From positions 5,151,001 to 5,215,000 of the forward strand of contig OX291553.1 in NCBI GenBank assembly GCA_946406115.1: a DNA stretch of 64,000 bases. The letters are read 5' to 3'. The notes below the pieces were generated by a model, which ran no database searches, had not been told where the DNA came from, and was given only the letters and a program-made list of their open reading frames with translations. Below, one piece after another: positions 44,801 to 53,480 of the stretch. Made by a program: the position numbers and the translations under genes. Origin of the DNA: Apoda limacodes. Lineage: Eukaryota > Arthropoda > Insecta > Lepidoptera > Limacodidae. Numbering within the stretch: position 1 is the first letter of the stretch; every line of letters starts with the position of its first letter.

Positions 44801-47800
44801 ATAAAAATGGTCATCTTGATTAAATCCTGGAAACATATAGTTAACTGCAAATTCAGGAGTGGAATTTAATCTCGTCATTTTGTTAAAAATTCCCTTTTTG
44901 ATATTATAGTAAGCAGGAGCAAGGTTAAAGGTGATGACTGTTACTATCGACAATGATGTAATGTAAATAGTAAACCAGTAAGATACTTTTTCCATCAATT
45001 GATACATCTGAAAAAAAAAATATGTTAGGTAACAATATTTTTTAAGCGAACAAATTCAAGAAACAATGCAGCTAAAACCTACGTATTTGTTTTCTTTAAA
45101 CAGCAAAGTAAAATCATGTTTTATATAAATATAAATCGGCCTATAGCAGTCCACTGATAGACATGACTTTCCCAATGACCTTTTACAGGTGAGGTCATCG
45201 GTCCACCTAGCTGGGAGATGGCCCCCGCTGCACTTATTGATCCGTTGTCTCCACTTTGAGACTTGTCTGCAATAGATGCTGCAACTTTCTTTTAGCCTAC
45301 AAAGGTGGCAAACAATTTAACGGTTCGCCGGATGCTAAGCGGCTGCCGTAGTCTATGGATGCTTGCAACACCAGGCGTATTTACCAACCATTTAAAAATC
45401 TAATCACTCTTTTTTTGAAGAACCATCGAAGAAAGTGTTCCCTAGAAACAGCCTTAGTCAGGAGCTCATTCCATTTCATCTTTGCGGTAGGAAGTTCCTC
45501 TTAAACCACACGTTGTGTGACTATTTAAGTTCTAAGTTGTAGAGATGGATTTTTTGCCAATATCAAGAGGTGTTATGGTAGAAAATAGCCGTGACCATCA
45601 TTTCAAATCATTCAAGAAAACTATTCATTATACAGGCGGCAAAATAAACACAGGAAGGCAAAATCTCTTCTTGGACTTAATGGTCAGATTGTGAGTTTAG
45701 GTTTGTTAACAATTTTATCTACTTGTCGTTAAAGCGAGTCAAGAAAGAAACAAGTGAAACTAGTTATCGCATTAAAAATGGCTAACGCTGCGGGTGTGGA
45801 GGAAGATGAGATAAGTCTTTGAATTTCAAAACCGTTTTATTTACTTTCCTTTACTTTACTTGGAGAAGATAACCCTTATGCCAGCATACTGGCATGGGAT
45901 CCTTGAGAATAACGAAATTAATCAGCTTACAAAGGACTATAAGAGTCAGCTTGTTAATTTTACAATGCTGATTGCAACGTTATGATGGAAGGGAAAATGG
46001 GTAACAAGTGTAAACATTTTTATACTTATTTGGGGTCTTTGTTTACACGAGGCAGGAAGTGTAGCAGTGAAATTGAAAGAAGGGTAAATGCGAAAAATCC
46101 AGGTTATTGGATCGTTGCATTTACCTTTATAAGAAAACAAGTACATAGTTTGTCAACACGTGTTGCACTTTCAAGTCAAGTTATTTGAAAAAGGTGATAA
46201 TGTACACTTTTTCAACACTGGCATGGTTCGATAGAACGCGTCAGCTTTCAAGAAATATTAGAAGATTCTGGCCGAAAAACGCAAATATAGAATATTGATA
46301 CAATATATCATTCAGCACCCACTTACAAGCTGTCAGATATGACCCGTATTACCTACATAATTTTGATAGTGAGTCCGGCCCCATATGTATGTAGTACTGC
46401 TGCCATCTCTTGGAAGGCGCACCCGGATACCGGGTGGCCTTTTTACTCAGATCAACGACGGGCTAAAAGAATCGTCGACGATCCCAAACTCACAAGCCGT
46501 ATCGAACCCATAAGTCTATGGGACGTGTTATAAGGAATTGTTCGAAATTATGCCCACGGCTACTTTCCATCATCGCACCGTTCGCCATTGGACTTCCTCA
46601 TACCTTAGAACCTAAATGGTCATGTAACGTTCAGCTTCCTAGAAAAATTTCCTCCGGCGAACGCTTTTGGTTGATCAATGAACTCCCTGTCAAGGTTTTC
46701 TCTAAGCACTACAATATGACGTTCTTCAAGAAATATTTTATTAGATTTTTTAAGGGTCGGCAACGCACGAAGGATGCCCCATTGCCATGCGGTAACTGCT
46801 AACCATCAGGGGATCTGTAAGCTTATGTGCCATCATAGTGGTATAAAAAACCTAACTCTAAATAATTCAATACTTATAGCATTGCTTAAATGGAGTTTTC
46901 TTATTACATGTAAAGACTGAAAAAAATAACTTACTTTGTTATAATTATTTTCCTTGTGCATGTGATGTAACAAATGAAAGTTCATGAGAAACTTCCTTGA
47001 AACTGTTCCATATTTTTTTAAATTTACTAATATTGATCTCATCTAAAAGTTTTAAGGTATTAAAAAAAACATAATTAATCATATTATTATTTTCTTCCGT
47101 TGTCACATTCCTACACATACTATTATGCGTAAACTACTAGATTCTCTTAATTCCTAATTCCATTAAGCAATTTTTCATAGCAATATCCTTGCTCGCACTA
47201 AATTGATAGGCATATTTATATATCTTTTGAAGCGTTTGAGTCCCGTACAATTAAGCTTTAATCGGGAAGACGGTTTTAAGTTATCCTCGACATTGATCGG
47301 CCAGTGATTAATACTTTAAAACCAAGTCATTAATCCTAATCGCCCTCGACTCATAAGACCTCGCTGAAAATAGTTTACTCGTGCCCACGCCCAGTGCAAC
47401 CTGGCCGTAACGTCTAGAACCAAAAAAGGTAAATGTTTGTTCGCGTGTGAAACCCAAAATATATAAAAAATACATTTAAACCTAATTTCATTGTGCTTAG
47501 CTAAATTCCATTTTTATTTTCTTAAATATCATTTTCTCTCTTTCTTGTTTAAGGGAGTTTCGGCGGACCCACTAGCGACCCATAAATTATTGTAAATTAA
47601 AATTAGATTTTAATTTTATAAAAATTAATATAAATTCGCACACTAGACAGTGCCACGCACTGACGCTCCAAAATATTAAAAAGGAGAATGCTTATTGCAG
47701 TTGCTGAAGCATTCCCTGCGGACCTTGTTTAACTTTGGGTTCGATGCCTGCTTCCTCAATATGACGCGCGCCGTCTCGCAGCCCGGACTTCTTTGGGGTC

Positions 47801-49533
47801 AGCTGTTGCTGACCACCCCTACGGTTGCAGGAGGATGCCAGATAAGATGACCGTGGAGGCAGAGTGCAAAAAAATTATAGGGCTTTATCTTCGCGTCTCG
47901 CTGAATCTTCTCTTGATAAAAATGCTGGTCTGTACCTCGCCTAATACTGTTTTATAGGCTGCGTGTGTTCTACCGCATGTATAATGGGCTGTGTAATGTT
48001 ACCCACGGCTAAATTCTATTATGGCACAGATCACCATCGACAAGGAATACATCCTCAGACCTAAGTAGAATCCAGTTTATTTCTGGTTTTTTCATTGATC
48101 TAGGTTTTACTAAAGACGACGTTGTAGATAACGTTATGATCTTTACGTGTGTGTATTATCGGGCGATCGACATTATTACAGATAATCACCGGATACATAG
48201 CAATGCAAATATTAATACTTAATTTTCTTTGGCAAGTGTATTCTAAAATGACTGTATTAAATTCAATTGTAAATAGCCATAAAACTTGAAAAACAAACTA
48301 TCTCTGAAAATGGTAATCATAACCCTTTTGTTTAAATGTGAAAAATTAAGTTTTATATTCAGATTATTTATTTTCCTTGTACACAGATTTAAACAGATGT
48401 ACATATTTTGACAAATGATGACATATTTTTTTGAGCACTGTGATTGACCATTATTTGCAATTGTTAGTAAAGTAATGTATAATATTATTTATGTAATAAG
48501 TCTTATACACATTAACAAAATAGCATATATGTATAAAAAAAATATATTAAGTGTAATAATATAATACAAACACAATCCTCATTGCATTGAAAATAAAATT
48601 TTATTTAATTACTTACACATTATTTAGATTATTTTAGACTCAGACAAAGGATTTATTTGTGGCTTTTTTCAATAATTTTTCTTAGTTTTGTGACAGTGAA
48701 ACGAGTAATACGATTATTATAATAAATAATTAAGTGCGACTTTAGAACAATTAACTCTGTCAAAATAGAACATCTAACATTTTCATAGGTAACCCCTTTG
48801 TGCCTATAATGCAACAAATGAAAGTTCATGATGAATTTCCCTGAAATTGTTCCATATGTTTCAAAATTCGTTAATATTGATCTCATCTGAATGGTTTGAA
48901 GTTTTAAAAAAATTGGAAAAAAGAAACCGAACAACTATAATATTAATTTCAAGCGAATCGTATTCCGTGAAGTGTCACCAAACGTTTTTGAATGTGGAAG
49001 GAGACCCAGCCCAGCCGTAGTCAAAAGCGTAGTATGTTTTCATTGTGAATATTTCTCTACACTAACTTTAAAGAAAACAGAGATAGTGTTCTTTTAGATA
49101 ATTTGTGTGTTTACCTTAATAAAATTATTTATAGAAAAACTAGTTACTGTATACATCAAAATGGATAAAAACAAATTATGTTAAAATATTTTTTTTGCAG
49201 AATTTATAAAAAATTATGCATATAAAAATAAACTTATTTTTTTAAGTATTTATGACAAATAATTTATTTTCAAAGAAACACTTACCATTGCCATGTGCAG
49301 CCAAAAATGCTGTAATATAAACATTTCCCAAATCAAATAATTCCAAAATATGAATTTTATTATACAAATAGTATATATGCCCAATTATAGTTACTCCACA
49401 TTGAACAGGCAAATATTTTTGCATAAAGAGACAAAATAAGGGCATGTTCTCATTCATCGCTCTTCCTGGCCATCCACCAATAATCATCAAAAATCTTTTT
49501 AATATTTTGATGTATGTTTTATTCATTATGTTC
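29814..49533 (-). CDS. Odorant receptor gene B (all coding exons visible; possible frame defect)
   Basis: Second OR, in tandem and in the same orientation as gene A, about 17 kb upstream of A's first visible exon. Exons: 49286-49526, 48779-48886 (copy 2a) or 46935-47042 (copy 2b), 44526-45007, 39585-39687, 37418-37513, 30295-30450 and 29814-29867. With one exon-2 copy the product is about 412 residues, the usual OR length. Every border has GT and AG, and all phases fit except exon 1 to 2, where an extra base would shift the frame. Seven helices, intracellular N-terminus and extracellular C-terminus are expected for the family. The introns contain LINE fragments, a Gypsy remnant and an hAT MITE. 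It is either a recent pseudogene or a working gene with a sequence error at one base. Ligand unknown. Confidence 0.85.
30295..30450 (-). CDS. OR gene B, exon 6
   Basis: 52 codons from TATTTACAG to GTAAAG, phase 0-0. It reads SEKLFDSVYQLPWECMNTSN then RRIVLLMLNRVQKPIRV and GVQTMAS. The Y.LPWE(C) and Q.P motifs are hallmarks of the OR C-terminal domain that contacts Orco and forms the pore. Intron 5, between this exon and exon 5, is almost 7 kb and contains two LINE remnants and a Gypsy remnant. Confidence 0.92.
30451..31529 (-). other. Intron 5 of OR gene B, unannotated part
   Basis: AT-rich. It shows traces of a dispersed repeat (the blocks around 30840 and 31060 resemble parts of the 42.5-43.8 kb element, with CCCATACAAACTTTGCAATG). 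No coding feature. Confidence 0.4.
31530..33400 (-). pseudogene. Decayed LINE reverse transcriptase (minus strand)
   Basis: Fragments in order: SNSSIASGIFSEAWKNANVI-like fingers (33044-32817, with PLPKK and LSDYRPISLL), then SLNISPTVIEWFRSCLGGR and GVPQGEVLSPLVFAVFINTI (32629-32372), and VKKVNYLGLKLDKQTNLERR (31841-31533). The catalytic YADD box is not found intact. A 240-base dispersed repeat interrupts it at 31855-32090. At 31597-31654 lies a hairpin also present at 27.6 and 60.1 kb. Located in intron 5 of OR gene B. Confidence 0.75.
31855..32090 (+). repeat. Dispersed repeat inserted in LINE remnant
   Basis: Starts with TTATTAGCTTCACCTGTTTGTTTG and contains CGACTTCTTTGGGCGCGATT and AAACGGCCAGATTTCGTTCA, a very common lepidopteran repeat. 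It separates two parts of the LINE coding remnant. Confidence 0.65.
33394..34660 (-). pseudogene. Second decayed LINE fragment (minus strand)
   Basis: CIVPQGSILVPLLFLIYINN and MYEIDL (33639-33394) match the RT box GVPQGSILGPLLFLIYIND. Upstream in other frames come KAFDTV-like and YLKNWLPVKSVYGRK pieces (33871-33665), and a finger region to about 34640. Its RT resembles the 22.4-25.2 kb LINE clade more than J1. Heavily broken. Confidence 0.65.
35003..35542 (+). pseudogene. Gypsy gag fragment with CCHC zinc knuckle
   Basis: 179 open codons. CTFKELVDVLNGHLTPRRS and VEEWVACLRGLAVYCDF are typical of Gypsy capsid domains. CTVCGLKNHDETKC fits the C-X2-C-X4-H-X4-C nucleocapsid knuckle that binds the RNA. 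The N-terminus is broken upstream. After YRCLKGHS a stop interrupts where a second knuckle would complete. Confidence 0.85.
35680..35760 (+). pseudogene. Gypsy protease start, catalytic motif altered
   Basis: VNDKELCMELETGSAASVIP matches the beginning of retroviral-type aspartic protease (usually M.LDTGSA.SVI). The catalytic Asp is replaced by Glu (ETGS), and the frame ends soon after, where the pol region is deleted. Confidence 0.7.
35818..36123 (+). pseudogene. Gypsy polyprotein C-terminal tail
   Basis: An acidic run (HDNDDDDDVG) then RRSTRNRNKLYYKQFL and stop, the basic R-R-S-x-R-x-R ending common to Gypsy pol proteins. It directly follows the protease remnant. Confidence 0.65.
36540..37015 (+). 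repeat. Dispersed repeat of the 42.5-kb type
   Basis: GGGGTGAAACGGGGGTCCAAA, GGCACAGTGATAGTTAAAGA, ACGTGTTTCACCGTTTTTGG and AAATGGCAAAATGGG are shared, on the other strand, with blocks in 42500-43820. Non-coding. Confidence 0.5.
37418..37513 (-). CDS. OR gene B, exon 5
   Basis: 32 codons between TTTTTTGCAG and GTAGTT, phase 0-0: EARAFARYGSLSIFVFGQLI then QCSVIFEVMGTV. This is the OR helix 6 region, usually written as RYGP...Q....VFE..G in the family. The insertion junction of a 5'-truncated J1 LINE lies only about 70 bases upstream of its acceptor, near where the branch point should be. Confidence 0.82.
37580..39130 (+). pseudogene. J1 LINE copy, 5' truncated (jockey-type)
   Basis: Reads SSGPDGIPAVVLKQGAPKLC, then LLSKVMERVINTRLLRYLEK, GRSTGDLLVYLTHRWALAIE, CSLDIAKAFDRVWHRGLLSK, INAGVPQGSLLSLSLFLLNI and CYADDSTGDANYTC, with both catalytic boxes. 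It continues through SSDVQFQDHLQDKAKLASKN and GLWNELPAKVFSKD to the 3' tail GTTGCAAGCGTCCATAGGCT ... CCACCTTAGTGGTAT and A-rich end at 39125. Several frameshifts. It lies in intron 4 of OR gene B, antisense, with its 5' junction about 70 bases from exon 5. Confidence 0.88.
39585..39687 (-). CDS. OR gene B, exon 4
   Basis: 103 bases between TTTTTCAG and GTAAGTG. Completing the split codon gives SFTDDISNVYGPVLAFYYLF and HLLCCCLFLLQLSTL, the helix 5 block. Same length, phase and fold as exon 4 of gene A (25 of 35 residues identical). It lies about 4.8 kb from exon 3; the intron between them holds an hAT MITE and LINE fragments. Confidence 0.88.
39909..40667. mobile_element. hAT-type MITE with perfect 8-bp target duplication
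   Basis: The element at 39917-40659 (743 bp) starts CAGAGGCGGCTCGT and ends with its exact reverse complement ACGAGCCGCCTCTG (14-bp terminal inverted repeats). It is flanked by CTTGTGAT at 39909-39916 and 40660-40667. An 8-bp duplication and CAG...CTG ends are hAT hallmarks. No transposase inside, so it is non-autonomous. Inserted in intron 3 of OR gene B. Confidence 0.9.
41016..41400 (+). pseudogene. Possible piggyBac-like transposase N-terminal fragment
   Basis: Through one stop and one frameshift it reads ILESWLKEE, QDFNDSDDEF, PGYSPAHKHGIFSEQSEEED and GKFYSRKIGYK. Acidic N-termini followed by a (K/R)FY.(K)(N/I)..KW motif occur in piggyBac-type transposases. The match is weak and the catalytic domain is absent, so this is tentative. 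Confidence 0.35.
41397..41600 (-). pseudogene. J1 LINE RT fragment
   Basis: On the minus strand: YGFRHGC.TGDLLLYI, HRWALAIEG and CSLDIAK, then ECPRG at its far end. Equivalent to the J1 segment around 37830-38010, cut at both sides. Confidence 0.75.
41700..44480 (+). pseudogene. Decayed LINE copy (22-kb family) split by a nested repeat
   Basis: Fragments in ORF2 order: APQLALIFNKCIECGIFPDL (about 41780), GLIQHIFNAWEASMDALGVF with CNLSEAFDCIQHETLIRKL (about 42030-42150), QRGPHIARLA, SYFQSVMCYGTL, and after an interruption KNIDCFKKNSDIHNRNTQNR (about 43840). It ends in a TTTTGACGATTCAAAAGTG ... CTTTGACTTTGAC tail at 44435-44480. The catalytic Asp of the first box is replaced by Asn (CNLSEAFD). 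42498-43820 is a later insertion. Confidence 0.78.
42498..43820 (+). repeat. Long dispersed non-coding repeat nested in a LINE remnant
   Basis: Starts ACTAGCTTTTGCCCGCGGCT followed by TCGCCCGCG and ends with GGCTGGGCGTTGATGAGTCA ... TTTATATGTATAGAT. Inside, a block (TTTCATACAAACTTTGGACCCCC, GTGCGTTGATATGTCAGTCA) is repeated three to four times with variation. It splits the LINE frame between FQYILHN and KNIDCF, so it arrived later. Relatives: 26287, 36540, 49980. Confidence 0.7.
44526..45007 (-). CDS. OR gene B, exon 3 (central membrane domain)
   Basis: 482 bases from a long pyrimidine tract and CAG to a GTGAGA donor, leaving phase 2. The product starts MYQLMEKVSYWFTIYITSL and carries NSTPEFAVNYMFPG in the second extracellular loop, helix 4 (LFLSLIVFQIIGHI), and the loop ending HHTVIL. 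There are no stops or shifts. The pattern matches exon 3 of gene A position by position. Confidence 0.9.
45290..45610 (-). pseudogene. J1 LINE 3' end fragment
   Basis: Reverse complement contains the J1 C-terminal coding piece (WNELLTKAVSREHFLRWF-like) and the tail blocks AGTCTATGGATGCTTGCAAC and CAAAGGTGGCAAACAA. Decayed. Between exon 3 and exon 2b of OR gene B. Confidence 0.72.
45690..46330 (+). pseudogene. Decayed RTE-type LINE fragment
   Basis: FYTYLGSLFTRGRKCSSEIE and RRVNAKNPGYWIVAF (about 46015-46135) fit the YLGS.FT.DGK...EIERRV(N)AGN block found C-terminal to the RT of RTE-like elements. Around 45765 a YRIKNG piece resembles the start of their RT fingers. Very broken. Confidence 0.5.
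46371..46855 (+). pseudogene. J1 LINE 3' end fragment next to OR exon 2b
   Basis: QRRAKRIVDDPKLTSRIEPI, KELFEIMPTATFHHRTVRHW and NELPVKVFSKHYNMTFFKKY match the C-terminal part of J1. It ends with GCCATCATAGTGGTATAAAA. The tail stops about 80 bases from the exon 2b donor of OR gene B. Confidence 0.78.
46935..47042 (-). CDS. OR gene B, exon 2 copy b (downstream copy)
   Basis: Thirty-six codons after ACTTTTAG: MRSILVNLKKYGTVSRKF and then HLLHHMHKENNYNK, ending at a consensus GTAAGT. It joins in frame to exon 3 at 45007. The intact splice signals make it the more likely used copy. The tail of a J1 LINE fragment (46371-46855) ends about 80 bases from its donor. Confidence 0.8.
47043..48778. other. 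Spacer between the two exon-2 copies of OR gene B
   Basis: 47945-48070 is a J1 fragment (VFYRMYNGLC). 47560-47880 is a more GC-rich block with GACGCGCGCCGTCTCGCAGC and nothing recognised. I found no copy of OR exon 1 or exon 3 here, which matters for the history of the exon-2 duplication. Confidence 0.45.
48779..48886 (-). CDS. OR gene B, exon 2 copy a (upstream copy)
   Basis: Thirty-six codons after CCATTCAG: MRSILTNFETYGTISGKF and then HLLHYRHKGVTYEN. Open throughout, phase 0-0, and 22 of 36 residues match copy b. The donor reads GTTAGA instead of GTAAGT, so splicing out of this copy may be poor. It could be an alternative exon, an unused duplicate, or the remnant of another OR gene whose later exons were lost. 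Confidence 0.75.
49286..49526 (-). CDS. OR gene B, exon 1 (N-terminus)
   Basis: Begins MNKTYIKILKRFLMIIGGWP and runs 80 codons plus one base to a strong GTAAGT donor (49285-49280). An acceptor, AAACCAG, lies seven bases upstream of the ATG, so the exon starts at 49533 and an untranslated exon should lie further right, as in gene A. The end reads FLAAHGN then one extra base, whereas gene A ends FLTALTM in phase 0. Joined to either exon-2 copy this gives a frameshift and an early stop. Confidence 0.82.
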
Positions 49534-51164
49534 CTGGTTTGGAAAAGAATTAAATAAACATAAAAAATTTACGCACATTTTAGGTACAGATTACACACAC
49601 AAATATCTATAATAACGACAAATACAATTTGTTGCAGATTAAACATAAAAGCAATAATGAAAAACAATTTAAATGCCGAATAGCGATAAGGAATTTGAAA
49701 ACATATTTTGCAGTACACACAAGAATAGTATTAAATTAAATGTGGAAATATATGGGGGAGGCATACGTTCATTAAGGAGAAAATCACTAACGAAAGGCTA
49801 TTTAGAAGCCTAGGGCCGAAGGGCTTGAGTTTTAATTTTGGTACCGCCGCATAATTTTCATCACATTTGCGAGTAAATAAATAAACTCACCAAAACACAA
49901 TTTGAAATGGCGAGAATAGAAGTAGAGATGGCGCTAGAGAAATCTAAAGAATTCTAGAGAATTTATGAATTAAAAGTTTTGTCTGATGTTAAGTCTTATA
50001 TTTTCTCGCTTGGGAATGATTTTCCAACAACAGTAAATCATTTCAATCTTAATTTTTTATCTAAAGACCAAACAAGTACTTATTTTCATGCATTTAGCTC
50101 CTAAAATGACAGGTTTCTATACTAACTTCCAATCCCCATTTTACCCCCTAGCTGTGCTCGCCTTAATTAAAGTCCTACAAAAATATCGAAATTCTTATAC
50201 AAATTTGTATGCCCCATTTTGCCCCCTAGGGGTTTAATTTCCTAAAGAGGTGAAACACGTGATTCTATGTAGTTAACTTGAATGATATTTTATGCGTATT
50301 ATGCTTTAAAAATGGCGGATTTTCTACCCTCTTTATCAAAAGTTTGTGTTTCCACAAAACGGTGCAACATGTCAATCTTAATTTGCAACCAATTTTTATG
50401 CATTTAGCCTAAAATATAACAGGTTTCCTACAGGTAACCTAAAAACTTCCAACCGTATTTAGAGGTTATAGGAATATTGCAAAATCCTTCCTTAGTGCTC
50501 GCTTATTTTATAATTGGAACCTCCATGAGTCAGTCAGTCAGTTTATTATCATTATATATATGGATAAATTTCAGTAAAATTTAAATAAAAAAATTTCATT
50601 ACCCTACTGTGATCATAGTAATTTAATTAAACTGATGAATGCTTTACAGTAAAAATATGTTATTTACAAAAGCTCAGAAATAGGCAACAAACAAATTGAG
50701 TACTTACGATTCGTCAGACCCATTCATATTTATGTTTTTATTGAATTAAGTGCTAACAAAAAATAAGTCAAGTTAACAATACAATGAGATCATTTATATT
50801 AAGTTACTTTCCACTGAATATTTTATATGAGACTTAAGTCATCAGTATTTGACAGCAGTAAATTGATACGTACAATCTATAATTTTTCTAATTTTCTTAT
50901 CGTAAGATTGCTTAATAATTATCTATGTCAGTTGAAGTGAAGACCACAACAATTAAGAATATGCTGCGGTTTTGTCTGCTGAGCTTTTGAGACATTATTA
51001 TATACATATATTTTTCGACGCGAAAACAAAAATGTAAATAGACATAAAATTAAATATTAACCAATTGATTTGATTTCATTTTAGTTTGGGTTAAAAGGGT
51101 TTTTCTTGGGATTTTTTTTCTTTTCTGTCTTTAGTTCGGTATTAAAGTAAATACTTTTTTTGAT
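49534..51164. other. Upstream flank of OR gene B
   Basis: Should include the untranslated first exon and promoter of gene B, not identifiable here. 49980-50560 is a decayed copy of the 42.5-kb type repeat (AAATGGCGGATTTTCTA, GTGAAACACGTGATTCT, CAGTCAGTCAG). The rest is AT-rich. Confidence 0.4.
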
Positions 51165-51264
51165 ACCACTAAGGTGGCAAACAAGCTTACGGTCCGCCTG
51201 ATGGTAAGCGGTCACCGTTGTAACGCCAGTGGTATATATATATATATATATATATACAATCTAA

Positions 51265-51301
<37 letters not shown>
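51165..51301 (-). repeat. J1 tail fragment and (TA)n microsatellite
   Basis: 51165-51230 is the inverted J1 3' tail (ACCACTAAGGTGGCAAACAAGC). It is followed by two TA runs (about 51232-51256 and 51268-51301). Simple-sequence expansion at an element edge. Confidence 0.75.
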
Positions 51302-51304
<3 letters not shown>

Positions 51305-52179
51305 TACAGGAACGTCATTACCCAATGTGGCACACAGTTTAATTCCAAGTGTATGCTTAATGTTGTTTATTTTCCACTTTTTAGTGTGTTTTAAATGACA
51401 AATTTGCCTACGTAAAATTTATCTGAAAATATTTTTATATTAGAAACAGAAATGCTTCATATCTCTGTAATATGTCAGAAGTAAAATAACTTGTGACCAA
51501 GTCGTTAATATTTCAAAGTATTAATACAAGTAAAACCACAGAATGAAGTTTTCAGTATTTGTAACTAAAAAGTATTTTATTTTAGAATTCTAATTTCATC
51601 TGTAATACTGCTCGTACACTACATGTGTGATTCATAATTTTTTGTTCATATTTTGTAGCAGAGATCGTGTATACGATGTTTCCTGCATTAGTATATATGT
51701 CAGATTCTCGCTCTGTAAATATGATGAATTTGAAGACGTCGGAGAACAAAAAGGTCTAGTCTACATCTCTTCTCTATGTATATTTAATATCATTATTTAT
51801 TATAATTATTCATAATTATTTTAATGATAATTATGAAATGAGATATTACAGTATAATCTTTATTTAATATTAAGTAAATGAATGAAGCCACACTCGATTA
51901 CATATAGTCTCACATAATAAAATACATAACTCGATAAATAAATAACAATTATGACAATTTTGACGATTTAAAAGTGTTTTTAAAACATGATTTGATCAAT
52001 CGTTTAAATGGTGTGTTTTCTTACGCTGATTGAAATTTTTGGTATCTTTTTTGGATGTTTTTAATTTAAAAGTAGAATAAGTATTATTGCGGATATATGA
52101 AATGCTTGAGAAACCATTATTTTAAACTACTTTTGTTAAAAGTATTTATAAAGCTTTATTATTGTGATTTTTTTCATAT
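51302..52179. other. Intergenic stretch
   Basis: AT-rich, no gene. 51955-51995 (ATTTTGACGATTTAAAAGTGTTTTT) is the end of a LINE related to the tails at 20680 and 44435. Confidence 0.4.
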
Positions 52180-52252
52180 CACAAGCTTTGCTTACTTTGG
52201 GGCCAAACGGCGCTGTGTGTAATGTCCAAAATACTTGTATGTATTTATTTAT
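52180..52252 (+). mobile_element. SINE 3' fragment
   Basis: ACAAGCTTTGCTTACTTTGG then GGCCAAACGGCGCTGTGTGTAATGTCC equals the 3' end of the SINE at 56591-56858. A J1 tail fragment follows at 52330-52390. Confidence 0.7.
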
Positions 52253-52599
52253 TTAAATTTCCCCATCATATAAAGAAGATAAAAATTATCGTACAACATT
52301 TGATGGATATTTCCCCTCCCCATCATATAGGCTGCTGTGACCGCTTGCTATCAGGTGGACAGCAAGTTTGTTTACCACCTTAGTGTTTAATGAACTGTTA
52401 ATAATTGAGTTTTATGGTTTACTAGTACTCCATCACGACATCGTCCTTGCGTATTTCACGAAACCCTATAACTTTTCAAACATAATTAACTATAGTCATT
52501 TCGTATAATATACCTTTTAAATAGTGAAATGATTTTTAAATTCGGTATTGTGTAACAACACATTAGTAAAGATCTTATGGATGTACTATAGACATTGCT

Positions 52600-52790
52600 T
52601 ATACGATTAAACGATTGCTGGGGGTTCGATCCCAATACAGGATTTATGTAATGAACATTTGTGTTTGTTTTGGGTCTGGGTAATATTTATATGTAAAACA
52701 TGTATGTTTACAAAAAGAATGTTAGTGTTTGTATCAGTTGTTTGGTACACATAGGACAACCCTTACTGAGAGTGAGTTAGAGACCAGATG
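52600..52790 (+). mobile_element. tRNA-derived SINE, 5' truncated
   Basis: GGTTCGATCCC (52623-52633) is a pol III B box. TTTATGTAATGAACATTTGTGTTTGT and GTTGTTTGGTACACATAG follow in the same order as in the SINE at 56591-56858. The A box region is lost or decayed. Confidence 0.65.
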
Positions 52791-53480
52791 GTGCAGTGTG
52801 ATTTGGCCAAAAATAATATGATTTATTGTCCTGTAAAATAACAAATGTAAGTTTGTAATATCTTTGGCCAACCCTTTGAGATTAAGTGTTGTGATGGAAT
52901 TGTTTAGGATTCTGTAGCCAAATGGCAAAAACGGTATCCTTATAATTCCGCTGTGTCCGTCCGCCCGTTCATTCGTCACAGCCTTAAATCTCCGCCGTCT
53001 TTGAATCGACCTTGAATGAAGCCCACCTTCTGTGGTTACCCCATTGCAACACGGCTGTTGTAAACAGTTGCGGTGCCTTGCAAAAGAAGGAGGCCTTTTT
53101 TTAACTTTTTCCTTCTTTTCGCCTTGATGGCTTTCAATAAATTTTTTTCATACCAAAAAGGTGGCAAACAAGCTCACGATCCGCCTGATGGTAAGCGGTC
53201 ACCGTAGCCTATGGACGCTTGCAACACCAGGGGCATCACTCGCGCGTTGCCGACCCTTCAGAAATCTAAAAACTTCCTTTTGAAAAACCCCATACTGTAG
53301 TCCTTAGAGAAAACCTTGGCAGGGAGCTCATTCCACAACCCAAGCGTTCGCGGGAGGAAGTTTTTCTGAAACCGCACTGTACGCGACCATTTCGGTTCTA
53401 AAGTGTGAGAATGAATTCCCTGCCGATGGCGAGCGGTGCGATGGTAGAAAGTAGCCGTGGTCATCATTTCGAACAATTCC

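Noticed and set aside
51232..51301. Long TA run as a possible origin or regulatory element
   Set aside because: Simple microsatellite next to a LINE tail; no other evidence.
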